A DNA stretch of 32,938 bases from JAYPUG01 sp038117265 (GTDB taxonomy: Bacteria > Pseudomonadota > Alphaproteobacteria > UBA6615), in assembly GCA_038117265.1 (NCBI GenBank), contig JAYOFO010000025.1:1-32938 (forward strand), given 5' to 3'. The notes beneath the pieces are model-generated. The model saw only the letters and a list, made by a program, of their open reading frames with translations. It did not search any database and was not told the DNA's origin. Positions 14,458-21,714 of this stretch are shown here, piece by piece. Position 1 is the stretch's first letter, and each line of letters opens with the position of its first letter. The position numbers and the translations under genes were made by a program.

Positions 14458-15570
14458 CTAGCTCCAGTTGGGCTGCGGGTTGGCGCGGGCGAAGTAGTTG
14501 ACGTCGACGCCGAGAAGCTTGGCGGAGTTGAGCCCGCAGATCGCCTCCTTGTCCGACTTGGACAGGGACTCGATGCCCATCACATGCTCGGTCGGGTCAT
14601 AGTCGGCCATGTCGAACGGGTAGTCGGTGCCCAGCACAATCTTGTCGCTGCCGTACTTCTTGACCAGGAACTCGAGCTGGTCGTTCGCGAACACCACCGT
14701 GTCGAAGTACATGTTCTTGAGATAGCTGGTCGGCGGCTGGTCGATGTGCAGGCAGCAATCCTCGCGCTGGGCCCAGGCATGGTCCATGCGCGCGGCATAG
14801 GCCGCGACGAACGCGCCGCCATGCACCACCACGAACTTGAGCCCCGGATGGCGCGCCAGCACGCCGTCGAAGATCAGGTAGTGGACCGCCACGGTCGTAT
14901 CCAGCGGGTTGCCGATGATGTTGGTCAGGTAGTGGGCGCCGAACCGCTCGGATGCGAACGAGGTCGGGTGCAGCAGGATCGGAATCTCCATCTCCGAGCA
15001 CTTGGCCCAGAACGGCTCCAGCCGCTCGGCCGACAGCTCGTCATTGCCGATCTGGGCGCCGATCTGGATGCCCTTGAAGCCGAGCTCGCCGATGATCCGG
15101 TCGAGCTCCTTGAGCGCCATGTCGGTGTTCTGCAGCGGCACGGTGCCCAGGCCGAGCAGACGGTCGGGCGCCTCGGACACGGCGCGCGCGATGTTGTCGT
15201 TGACCTTCTGCGCCGTCTCCTGGCCCAGCGCGTCGGGCGCGCCATAGTGCATCTGCGGCGGCTGCGGCGAGATCGCCATCACGTCGACGCACATCTTGTC
15301 CATGTCGGCCAGGCGCTTGGTCACGCCGACCAGCTCCTCGTGGCGCTCCTTGTTCTGCTTGATGTTCAGCTCGCGGGTCAGCGGGCTGGCATACTTCACC
15401 GCGTCGAGCGACATGGCCGGCACGTACTTGCGCACCTCCTCGTCGACGCCCTCGGTCATGATGTGGCCGTGGATGTCGATTATCAGGGTCTCGGGGCGCT
15501 CGTAATGGTCGGGATGTTCGCGACCGGCGCTGGAGCCGTAGGGACGGATGTTTTCGACGTTGCCGGACAT
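14458..15570 (-). CDS. Amidohydrolase of the ACMSD-like family (metal-dependent decarboxylase/hydrolase)
   Basis: A 370-residue TIM-barrel amidohydrolase, amidohydrolase_2 group, which includes aminocarboxymuconate-semialdehyde, gamma-resorcylate and related decarboxylases. Metal ligands can be read off: His34 and His36 in IDIHGHI, a His in PILLHPTSF, a His in VVVHGGAF, and the barrel-end Asp in VLGTDYPFDMADY. The segment DMDKMCVDVMAISPQPPQ is also typical. The start is ATG 15570 with GAGGAAC upstream; a longer in-frame extension to 15768 has no family likeness. It converges on the TRAP operon across a shared terminator. Placement suggests it works on the compound imported by dctPQM or on a product of the amidase/LLM pair; whether it decarboxylates or hydrolyses is open. 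Confidence 0.9.
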   Translation of the reverse strand: MSGNVENIRPYGSSAGREHPDHYERPETLIIDIHGHIMTEGVDEEVRKYVPAMSLDAVKYASPLTRELNIKQNKERHEELVGVTKRLADMDKMCVDVMAISPQPPQMHYGAPDALGQETAQKVNDNIARAVSEAPDRLLGLGTVPLQNTDMALKELDRIIGELGFKGIQIGAQIGNDELSAERLEPFWAKCSEMEIPILLHPTSFASERFGAHYLTNIIGNPLDTTVAVHYLIFDGVLARHPGLKFVVVHGGAFVAAYAARMDHAWAQREDCCLHIDQPPTSYLKNMYFDTVVFANDQLEFLVKKYGSDKIVLGTDYPFDMADYDPTEHVMGIESLSKSDKEAICGLNSAKLLGVDVNYFARANPQPNWS

Positions 15571-15664
15571 GTGGTTCCTCGAATTCTCTGGAAGTGAAAT
15601 TCGAGCGGGTGTCCCAAACGCGGGCCCGCCCGTCAAGCGATACGTGCGGACAATTCGCGTGCGC

Positions 15665-16084
15665 TCAGCCGGCGCGGCAATCCCCGCACAGCCCGCGCAG
15701 CTCGATGACCGTCGCGTGCGGCTCGAACCCCTCGGACTGGGCCCAGCCCTGAAGCTGCTTGACCACATCCTGCTGGGCGAATTCGGTGACGTTGCCGCAC
15801 GCCTCGCAGATCGCGAAGACCACCGTGCCGTGCGACTCGCCGGCGCCCTCGCCGGCCGGATGGTTGCAGGCGACGAAGGCGTTCAGGCTCTCGAGCCGGT
15901 GCACCATGCCGGACTCCACCAGCTTGTCGAGCGCGCGGTAGACCTGGAGCGGCGCGCGTAGCCCCGCATCGCGCAGCGCATCGAGGATGGTGTAGGCGCT
16001 CAGCGGGCCGTCGGCATCGGCCAGCACGTCGAAGACCAGCGCCTGGTTGCGGGTCAGGTCGCGCGGGGCGGTGTCGGCGCTCAT
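15665..16084 (-). CDS. zur: Fur-family zinc uptake regulator Zur
   Basis: A 139-residue Fur-family repressor that should close zinc-uptake promoters when zinc is plentiful. The N-terminal winged helix carries LTRNQALVFDVL and the recognition region APLQVYRALDKLVESGMVHRLESLNAFVAC. The C-terminal dimer domain has the structural zinc pairs C93-x2-C96 (ICEACG) and C133-x2-C136 (LCGDC), with His residues at 75 and 85 in between. Its ATG overlaps the znuB stop as ATGA at 16081-16084, so it is translationally coupled to the importer it is expected to control. Genomic context, more than the domain, decides Zur over Fur. Self-control through the Zur boxes upstream of znuC is likely. Confidence 0.9.
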   Translation of the reverse strand: MSADTAPRDLTRNQALVFDVLADADGPLSAYTILDALRDAGLRAPLQVYRALDKLVESGMVHRLESLNAFVACNHPAGEGAGESHGTVVFAICEACGNVTEFAQQDVVKQLQGWAQSEGFEPHATVIELRGLCGDCRAG

Positions 16085-16908
16085 CGCTCGGGACTCCCGT
16101 GCGACGGGGCGCCCCGGCGCGCCAGGCCGAGGGCGGGAACCAGCGCCAGCAGGAACAGCGCGGCCGCGGCCACCACGATCGACGGGCCCGACGGCGTGTC
16201 CCATTCGAGCGAGGCGAACAGGCCGGCGACCGCCGCGAGCGCCCCGAGCGCCGCGGCGAAGACGGCCATCGCCTCGGGTCCACCGGCCAGCCGCCGCGCG
16301 GCCGCCGCCGGGATGATCAGCAGCGCGGTGATCAGCAGCACGCCGACGATCTTCATGGCGATGGCGATGACGCAGGCCATCAGCAGCATGAAGACCAGGT
16401 TCGCGCGGTCGGGACGCAGACCCTCCGCCTCGGCCAGCTCGCGGTTCACCGTCGCCGCGAAGAGCGGGCGCCAGATGCACACCAGGAAGGCGAGGACCAG
16501 CGCCCCGCCGCCATAGATCATCGCCAGGTCCCCCTTCGAGACCGCCAGGATATCGCCGAACAGGAAGCCCATCAGGTCGACCCGCAGGTTCGACAGGAAG
16601 GCCAGCACCACCAGGCCGAGCGCCAGCGAGGAGTGGGCGAGCAGGCCGAGCAGCGAGTCCGACGACAGGCTGGCGCGCCGCTGCAGCACCAGCAGCGACA
16701 GCGCCGCCACCGCGCACACCACGAACACCGCGGCCGTGATGTCGATTTCGAGCAGGAAGGCCAGCGCCACACCCAGCAGGGCGGAATGGGCCAGCGTGTC
16801 GCCGAAATAGGCGAGCCGGCGCCAGACGATGAAGCAGCCAAGCGGACCGGCGACGACGGCGACTCCGATACCGGCCAGCAGGGCGCGCACGAAGAAGTCA
16901 TCGAGCAT
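16081..16908 (-). CDS. znuB: Zinc ABC transporter permease ZnuB
   Basis: The membrane subunit of the high-affinity zinc importer, 275 residues, ABC-3 family. Hydrophobic segments cover most of its length (about eight). Family marks include GPLGCFIVWRRLAYFGDTLAHSALLGVAL near residues 21-49, with the His and Asp of the metal path, then FGDILAVSKGDL and the coupling stretch KIVGVLLITALLIIPAAAARRLA. ATG 16908 overlaps the znuC end by 11 bp, and its stop overlaps zur. Expected partner of ZnuC (ATPase) and ZnuA (binding protein). Confidence 0.94.
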   Translation of the reverse strand: MLDDFFVRALLAGIGVAVVAGPLGCFIVWRRLAYFGDTLAHSALLGVALAFLLEIDITAAVFVVCAVAALSLLVLQRRASLSSDSLLGLLAHSSLALGLVVLAFLSNLRVDLMGFLFGDILAVSKGDLAMIYGGGALVLAFLVCIWRPLFAATVNRELAEAEGLRPDRANLVFMLLMACVIAIAMKIVGVLLITALLIIPAAAARRLAGGPEAMAVFAAALGALAAVAGLFASLEWDTPSGPSIVVAAAALFLLALVPALGLARRGAPSHGSPER

Positions 16909-17734
16909 GGTCGTGCTCCGCCGCATCGGTGCCGGCATGCAAATGGTGCCCGTCATCGGGGTGGCAGTGATCGGTGACCGAGCCGTCGGCATGGCGCACG
17001 GAGCCGTCGGGCAGGTGGGTGTGGTCGTGGGCATGCTCGTAGACCGCAAGCGCGGCGGCCGCACGGCCACCGAACAGTTCGCGATACTCGATGCTCTCGG
17101 CCACCGTGTGCGGCGAGCCCTGGCAGCAGACATGGCCGTTCAGACACACCACGGTGTCGGTCGCTGCCATGACCACATGCAGGTCGTGGGAGATCATTAG
17201 GATGCCGCAGCCCAGCTCGTGGCGGATGTCGGCGATCAGCTCGTAGAGCGCGATCTGGCCGGTGAAGTCGACGCCACCGACCGGCTCGTCGAGGACCAGC
17301 AGGTCGGGCCGCCGTGCGATGGCACGCGCCAGCAGCGCCCGCTGGAACTCGCCGCCCGAGAGATGGCGCACCTCGGAGCCGACAAGGTGCGCAATCCCGA
17401 CACGGTCGAGCGCCTGCACCGCCGCGTTCCCATCGACCCGGTTGGTCAGACGCATGAGCCGCCCGACCGTGAGCGGCAGGGTCCAGTCGATGGCGAGTTT
17501 CTGGGGCACGTAGCCGACGACCAGTCCCGCCGCGCGCGCCGCACGCCCCTCGTCGGGCGCCAGCAGGCCCAGCGCGATCTTTGCCGTCGTCGACTTGCCC
17601 GCCCCGTTGGGACCGATCAGGGTGACCACCTCGCCGCGCCGCACCGCCAGCTCGACGCCGCGCACGAGCCAGCGCCCGGCGCGGTGAACGCCGGCGTTCT
17701 CGAGGGTGACCAGCGGGGTCGTGATGTCGAGCAT
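16898..17734 (-). CDS. znuC: Zinc ABC transporter ATP-binding protein ZnuC with a His-rich tail
   Basis: The ATPase of the zinc importer, 278 residues. Walker A GPNGAGKST is at residues 41-49, the Q-loop at VVGYVPQKLAIDW, the signature LSGGEFQRALLARAI near 132, Walker B LLVLDEP, and the switch His in LMISHDLHVV. After the ATPase core comes a tail of about 45 residues with some 14 His (for example EHAHDHTHLP and DDGHHLHAG), probably a metal buffer or sensor. I start at ATG 17734. An in-frame start at 17779 would place the coding sequence right at a Zur box. The ribosome site is weak. First gene of znuC-znuB-zur. Confidence 0.94.
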   Translation of the reverse strand: MLDITTPLVTLENAGVHRAGRWLVRGVELAVRRGEVVTLIGPNGAGKSTTAKIALGLLAPDEGRAARAAGLVVGYVPQKLAIDWTLPLTVGRLMRLTNRVDGNAAVQALDRVGIAHLVGSEVRHLSGGEFQRALLARAIARRPDLLVLDEPVGGVDFTGQIALYELIADIRHELGCGILMISHDLHVVMAATDTVVCLNGHVCCQGSPHTVAESIEYRELFGGRAAAALAVYEHAHDHTHLPDGSVRHADGSVTDHCHPDDGHHLHAGTDAAEHDHAR

Positions 17735-17779
17735 TTCGAAAACCGGACCGGGGCGACTTGATCGCGGCCGATGTATCAC

Positions 17780-17792
17780 GTTATATCATCAC
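17780..17792. promoter_or_regulatory. Imperfect Zur box (znuC side)
   Basis: GTTATATCATCAC matches the neighbouring perfect palindrome at 10 of 13 positions. It lies 46 bp upstream of the znuC start, and its centre is 22 bp (two helical turns) from the centre of the second box. The AT-rich GTTAT..CATxAC form agrees with the general Zur operator pattern. Likely bound by the Zur encoded three genes downstream. Confidence 0.65.
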
Positions 17793-17801
17793 ATACAAAA
17801 T

Positions 17802-17814
17802 GTTATGACATAAC
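17802..17814. promoter_or_regulatory. Perfect Zur-box palindrome (znuA side)
   Basis: GTTATGACATAAC is a perfect 6-1-6 palindrome, 22 bp upstream of the znuA start codon in the divergent znuC/znuA gap. Zur operators contain GTTATA..TATAAC-like dyads, and the position between zinc-uptake genes makes this the main repressor site. Only a binding assay would prove it. Confidence 0.8.
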
Positions 17815-17835
17815 GTCCGCTATCACCGTCCGACC

Positions 17836-18858
17836 ATGTCTGCCCACCGTCGAAGAAGCCTGCGGGTCTTTGCGACCGCCACAGCCCTGTGGCTGGCGCA
17901 GGGCGGGGGCGCGCATGCCGCACCCGAGGTGGTCGCATCGATCAAGCCCGTGCATTCGCTGGTCGCCGGGGTGATGCGCGGCATCGCCACGCCAGGGCTG
18001 ATCGTCGACGGCACGGCATCGCCCCACACCTTCAACCTGCGTCCCTCCACGGTGCGCGCGCTGGCGGACACCGATCTCGTCTTCTGGGTCGGGCCCCAGA
18101 TGGAATCCTTTCTTGCCCGCAAGCTGCCGATCATGCGCCCCGATGCGCGTGCGGTCGCGCTGATCGACACGCCCGGCCTCGTGCGGCTGCGCTTCGGCGA
18201 CGATCACGGCCACGACGAACACGGCCACGCCGATGACGACAAGGACCCCGATCATGACGGCGATCGCGAACACGAACACGACAAGGCCCATGACGAGGAT
18301 CATCGCGGGACCGACGAACACGGACACGCGGCGACCGACATCGACGGCCACATCTGGCTCGAGCCAACCAACGCGAGGCTGATGGTCGGCGCCATCGCCG
18401 AGGCCCTGATCGCCGCCGACCCGGAGAATGCGGCCGCCTACGCGGCGAATGCCGAGGACATGACCCTGCGCATCGCCGAGCTCACGGCCGAGATCGGCGC
18501 CGCGCTGGCGCCGGTCCGCCGCCGGCCCTATGTCGCCTTCCATGCCGCCTACGGCTACTTCGAATCTCATTTCGGGCTCAATCCGGCGGGCGCGATCACA
18601 CTCAGTCCGGAGGTCGGCCCGAGCGCGGAACGCCTGCGCACGATCCGCAACCGCATGCGCAACATCGGCGTCGCCTGCGTCTTCTCCGAGCCCCAGTTCG
18701 ACACGCGCTTCGCCTCGGTCGTGACCGAGGGAACCCTGGCACGCACCGCCACCCTCGACCCGCTGGGGGCGCAACTGGGGGCGGGACCCGGCCTCTACTT
18801 CGATCTGATGCGCAACATGGCGGCGTCGATGCGCGCCTGCTTGTCGCACGACGGTTGA
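17836..18858 (+). CDS. znuA: Periplasmic zinc-binding protein ZnuA
   Basis: The zinc-capturing subunit of ZnuABC, 340 residues, cluster A-I binding protein. A signal peptide runs from MSAHRRRSLRV to AHAA near residue 29. Zinc ligands fall at the expected places: His64 (SPHTFNLRPS), His172 (DGHIWLEPTNA), His236 (AFHAAYGYF) and Asp289 (SEPQFDTR). Between the first two lies the family's mobile His/Asp-rich loop, residues about 122-167 (for example DDHGHDEHGHADDD), here long and very acidic. ATG 17836 has no clear ribosome site. It is transcribed away from znuCB-zur, with the two Zur boxes between. Confidence 0.95.
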   Translation: MSAHRRRSLRVFATATALWLAQGGGAHAAPEVVASIKPVHSLVAGVMRGIATPGLIVDGTASPHTFNLRPSTVRALADTDLVFWVGPQMESFLARKLPIMRPDARAVALIDTPGLVRLRFGDDHGHDEHGHADDDKDPDHDGDREHEHDKAHDEDHRGTDEHGHAATDIDGHIWLEPTNARLMVGAIAEALIAADPENAAAYAANAEDMTLRIAELTAEIGAALAPVRRRPYVAFHAAYGYFESHFGLNPAGAITLSPEVGPSAERLRTIRNRMRNIGVACVFSEPQFDTRFASVVTEGTLARTATLDPLGAQLGAGPGLYFDLMRNMAASMRACLSHDG

Positions 18859-18928
18859 GACGCGGGTCTCACGGGGTCGACACGCCCTCGCGAACGCACC
18901 ACACTTCCTGCAATCGAGGGGAGGGAAG

Positions 18929-19612
18929 ATGACACCGTACAAGACAAATAGACCGAAACTCCGTTCGGGGCGGGTCGCGCTGGCGGCGACGGCGATGCTT
19001 GTCCTGAGTGCGTGCCTGTTCTCCGGCCCAAGGGTCGTCGGGCAGGGCGAGCGGGTCGACTGGATCGAGGGCGTCCTCTGGTGCGATGCGAACAACATCC
19101 CGACCGACGTCGGCGGCGCGCGCGAGGACTGTCACGAGATTTCCTAGCTCGCGGCGAGCGACGGCTACGATTTCCCCATCGGCATCTACAGGATCGCACG
19201 CGCTGGCAGTCGCGACAGCTACATCCTGGAAGACACAGAAGAGACCGGCGGCCTTAGCGACAAGATGGTCGCCTACATGTCCGCCAACAACAGGATCATC
19301 GACATCGTCACCTTCGACGTCTCGCGCGATTCCTACGCCGCGCTCGCACGGCGTCACAGTATCGGCTTCGTCCTGAACGCGGACGGCGACCCGCTGGAAT
19401 TCCGTGGCAGCACCAACGATCTGCGGCGGTTCCTGATCGCCGCCGCCGAGAGTCGCGGCGAGAGCGACCATCGGTACTTCGCCTTCGACCCAGGATCGTC
19501 GCTGACACCCCGCCAACAGTTTTCCCGAATCAACGAATCCTCGCCAACCGAGAGGAGCGCCCCGTCTAACTCCGAACGTCGTGCAAAAGGCGGTCGAGCG
19601 CACGGCGGGTAG
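18929..19612 (+). pseudogene. Putative lipoprotein gene broken by an in-frame TAG
   Basis: A strong ribosome site (GAGGGGAGGGAAG) precedes ATG 18929. The product begins with a lipoprotein signal: basic start, hydrophobic core ALAATAMLVLSAC and a lipobox LSAC near residue 28. At 19145-19147 a TAG stops the frame after EDCHEIS, 72 residues in. The same frame then stays open for another 154 codons with protein-like content (DGYDFPIGIYRIA, DKMVAYMSANNRIIDIVTFDVSRDSYAALARR, DDLRRFLIAAAES-like). I recognise no family. Either the gene has a nonsense mutation, or a short 72-residue lipoprotein is made, or the base is a sequence error. The 3' end overlaps the convergent dehydrogenase by 47 bp. Confidence 0.6.
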
Positions 19613-20684
19613 CGTCTGCGATCGCGTCCAGCCCGTCGGGACCGCCCTGCTCCGTCGGGTGCAGCGCACCGTCGCGGAAGGCCGCGGCAACGGCGGCGCG
19701 GATCGCCGCCCCACCCCGTGCCAGCGCCGGACGCGCGTGCCGCTCGGCAAGCCATTCGAGCATCATCGCCGCCGACAGGATCATCGCGGTCGGGTTCGCC
19801 TTGCCCTGGCCGGCGATGTCGGGCGCGGTCCCATGGCAGGGCTGGAACACCGCATAATCGCGGCCGATGTCGGCCGACGGTGCCATGCCGAGCCCGCCCA
19901 CCAGCCCCGCGCCCAGGTCCGACAGGATGTCGCCGAACAGATTCTCGGTGACGATCACGTCGAACGTCCAGGGCTGCTTGACCAGCTGCATCGCCGCGGC
20001 GTCGACATACATGGTGCGCGGCTCGATGTCGGGGTAGCGCGCGGCGACCTCCTCGAACACCTCGCGGAAGAACTTGAACGAGCGGAAGATGTTCGCCTTG
20101 TCGACACAGGTGACGATGCCCGGCCCGCCCGCACGCTTTCGCCTTGCCGCCAGGTCGAAGGCGAACTCGAACAGCCGCTGACTGCCCGCGCGTGTGATCT
20201 CGCTGGTCTCCCGCGCACGTTCGGGCGTCACGTCGGCCGTGTGGCGGCCGGCGAAGAAGCCCTCGGTGGATTCGCGGATGATCGCCAGGTCCAGCGTGTG
20301 CGCGCGCGGATCGGCCAGCGGCACCGGCATTCCCGGCGAGGTGAAGACCGGCCGCAGGCCGGCAAACAGGCCGAGCTCCTCGCGGATGTCGACCTGGGGC
20401 GCGATCTCGCGCCCGTCGGGATAGCGGATCTTCGGGTCGCCCATCGCACCCAGCAGGATCGCATCGACCGCGCGTGCGCGGTCGTAGGCGTCGGCGGGCA
20501 GGGCCGAACCGGTCTCGGCATAGTGGGCCGCACCGCCGGGCATGGTCTCGAGCGACAGCGCGCCGGGCTCCACCGCCGCCACCACCGCCTCCATGATCTC
20601 CAGGCAGGGCGCCATCACCTCGGGCCCGATCCCGTCGCCGGGAAAGACCAGGACATCCAGGGTCGCGTTGTCGCCGTCCGCCAT
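19566..20684 (-). CDS. Isocitrate/isopropylmalate dehydrogenase-family protein (LeuB / tartrate dehydrogenase-like)
   Basis: A 372-residue NAD-dependent beta-decarboxylating dehydrogenase. The family start VLVFPGDGIGPEV is near residue 11. Other marks are ILLGAMGDPKIRYPDG, EELGLFAGLRPVF with the substrate Arg residues, IIRESTEGFFAG, VDKANIFRS with the catalytic Lys, the metal Asp run ENLFGDILSDLGAGLVGGLG, and the NAD-site motif PCHGTAPDIAGQGKANPTA. True LeuB has a different specificity loop before the LRP segment, and no leuCD or leuA is near, so a catabolic 2-hydroxyacid role (tartrate or 3-alkylmalate type) is more likely. ATG 20684 follows GGGAGCT. It lies 16 bp after the quinone oxidoreductase gene and probably ends that operon. 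Confidence 0.87.
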   Translation of the reverse strand: MADGDNATLDVLVFPGDGIGPEVMAPCLEIMEAVVAAVEPGALSLETMPGGAAHYAETGSALPADAYDRARAVDAILLGAMGDPKIRYPDGREIAPQVDIREELGLFAGLRPVFTSPGMPVPLADPRAHTLDLAIIRESTEGFFAGRHTADVTPERARETSEITRAGSQRLFEFAFDLAARRKRAGGPGIVTCVDKANIFRSFKFFREVFEEVAARYPDIEPRTMYVDAAAMQLVKQPWTFDVIVTENLFGDILSDLGAGLVGGLGMAPSADIGRDYAVFQPCHGTAPDIAGQGKANPTAMILSAAMMLEWLAERHARPALARGGAAIRAAVAAAFRDGALHPTEQGGPDGLDAIADATRRALDRLLHDVRS

Positions 20685-20700
20685 CTGTCTAGCTCCCGCC

Positions 20701-21681
20701 TCAGTCCGCGAAGGTGACGACCATGATGCCGGTGGTCGTGCGCGCATCCATCGCGGCGTGGGCCTCGGCGATGGCGGCGAGATCCCAGGTCGCGGTGATC
20801 GCCGGCGTCAGGGTTCCGTCGGCGAGCGCCTGTCCCACCTCCTCCATCATCGCCGCGCGTTCCTCCGGCGTCGCCGTGTAGTCCTTCATCGAGGCCTTGG
20901 TGAAGATCAGCGACTTGCGGTTGAGTTCCATCGCGTCGATCGGCGGCGGTCCCGAAGCGTGGCCGTAATTGACGAACCAGCCGCGCGGCGCGAGCGCGCG
21001 CAGATTGCCCTCGTAGGTGTCGGCGCCGACCGCGTCGAAGACGACCGGGACGCCGACGCCGCCGGTGATGTCGAGCACCTGGTCGGCGAAGTCCTCTTTC
21101 GTGTAGTCGATCACATGGGCGCAGCCCGCCTCCTCGGCCGCCAGGAACTTCTCGGGCGCCCCGACGGTGCCGATCACCGTCGCGCCCAGCTTCGACGCCC
21201 ACTGGGCGATCAGGGTTCCCATGCCGCCGGCCGCGGAGTGGACGAGGATCGTCTCGCCTGCCGACACGGGGTAGAGCCGGCGGATCAGATATTGCGCCGT
21301 CATGCCGCGCACGAAGGCGGCGACGACGGTCTTCGGGTCGAGCCCGGCGGGCTGGCGATAGAGCTGGTCGGCGGCGATGATCCGCGCATCGGCGTAGGCG
21401 CCGGCGGAGAACAGGTAGGCCGCCGCATCGCCCGGCGCGAATCCGGTGACGCCGGGCCCCACCGCCTCGACCGTGCCGGCCGCCTCGATCCCCAACACGG
21501 CCGGCAGCGGCGGCTTCAGGAAGTAGCGGTCCTGGCGCATGAGGGAATCCGCCAGATGGATCGCGGCGGCATGCTGTTTCAGCCGCACCTCGCCTGGGCC
21601 GGGATCGGGCAGTTCGTCGGTCTCGATCCGCAAGACTTCGGGCCCGCCATATTCGTGGATGCGTGCGACGCGTGTCTGCAT
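20701..21681 (-). CDS. Quinone oxidoreductase (zinc-independent MDR family)
   Basis: A 326-residue NADPH-dependent quinone oxidoreductase of the medium-chain dehydrogenase/reductase family without zinc ligands. The GroES-like half contains EYGGPEVLRIETDELPDPGPGEV and PAVLGIEAAGTVEAVGPGV. The Rossmann half has ILVHSAAGGMGTLIAQWASKLGATVIGTVG with the A-A-x-G-G-x-G cofactor motif of QOR proteins. A late TKASMKDYTAT stretch and GIMVVTF end are also family-like. ATG 21681 has GAGGGAAC upstream. It is the middle gene of a three-gene run with another quinone oxidoreductase (33 bp upstream) and the LeuB-like enzyme (downstream). Likely role: reduction of enones or quinones; physiological substrate unknown. 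Confidence 0.9.
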   Translation of the reverse strand: MQTRVARIHEYGGPEVLRIETDELPDPGPGEVRLKQHAAAIHLADSLMRQDRYFLKPPLPAVLGIEAAGTVEAVGPGVTGFAPGDAAAYLFSAGAYADARIIAADQLYRQPAGLDPKTVVAAFVRGMTAQYLIRRLYPVSAGETILVHSAAGGMGTLIAQWASKLGATVIGTVGAPEKFLAAEEAGCAHVIDYTKEDFADQVLDITGGVGVPVVFDAVGADTYEGNLRALAPRGWFVNYGHASGPPPIDAMELNRKSLIFTKASMKDYTATPEERAAMMEEVGQALADGTLTPAITATWDLAAIAEAHAAMDARTTTGIMVVTFAD

Positions 21682-21714
21682 GGTGTGCGTTCCCTCGCGA
21701 GGGTTCGTGGAAAT

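Noticed and set aside
18856..18871. Hairpin TGAGAC-GCGG-GTCTCA after znuA as a terminator
   Set aside because: Only six base pairs and no T-run follow; such stems are frequent by chance in this DNA.
2096..19147. Genome-wide reassignment of TAG to an amino acid
   Set aside because: Several intact genes in the window end at TAG at the expected family length, so general recoding would extend them. Local nonsense mutations or sequence errors explain the two cases better.
19566..20684. Calling this gene leuB
   Set aside because: The specificity loop before the LRP segment does not look like LeuB and no leucine-pathway genes are nearby, so only the family is reported.
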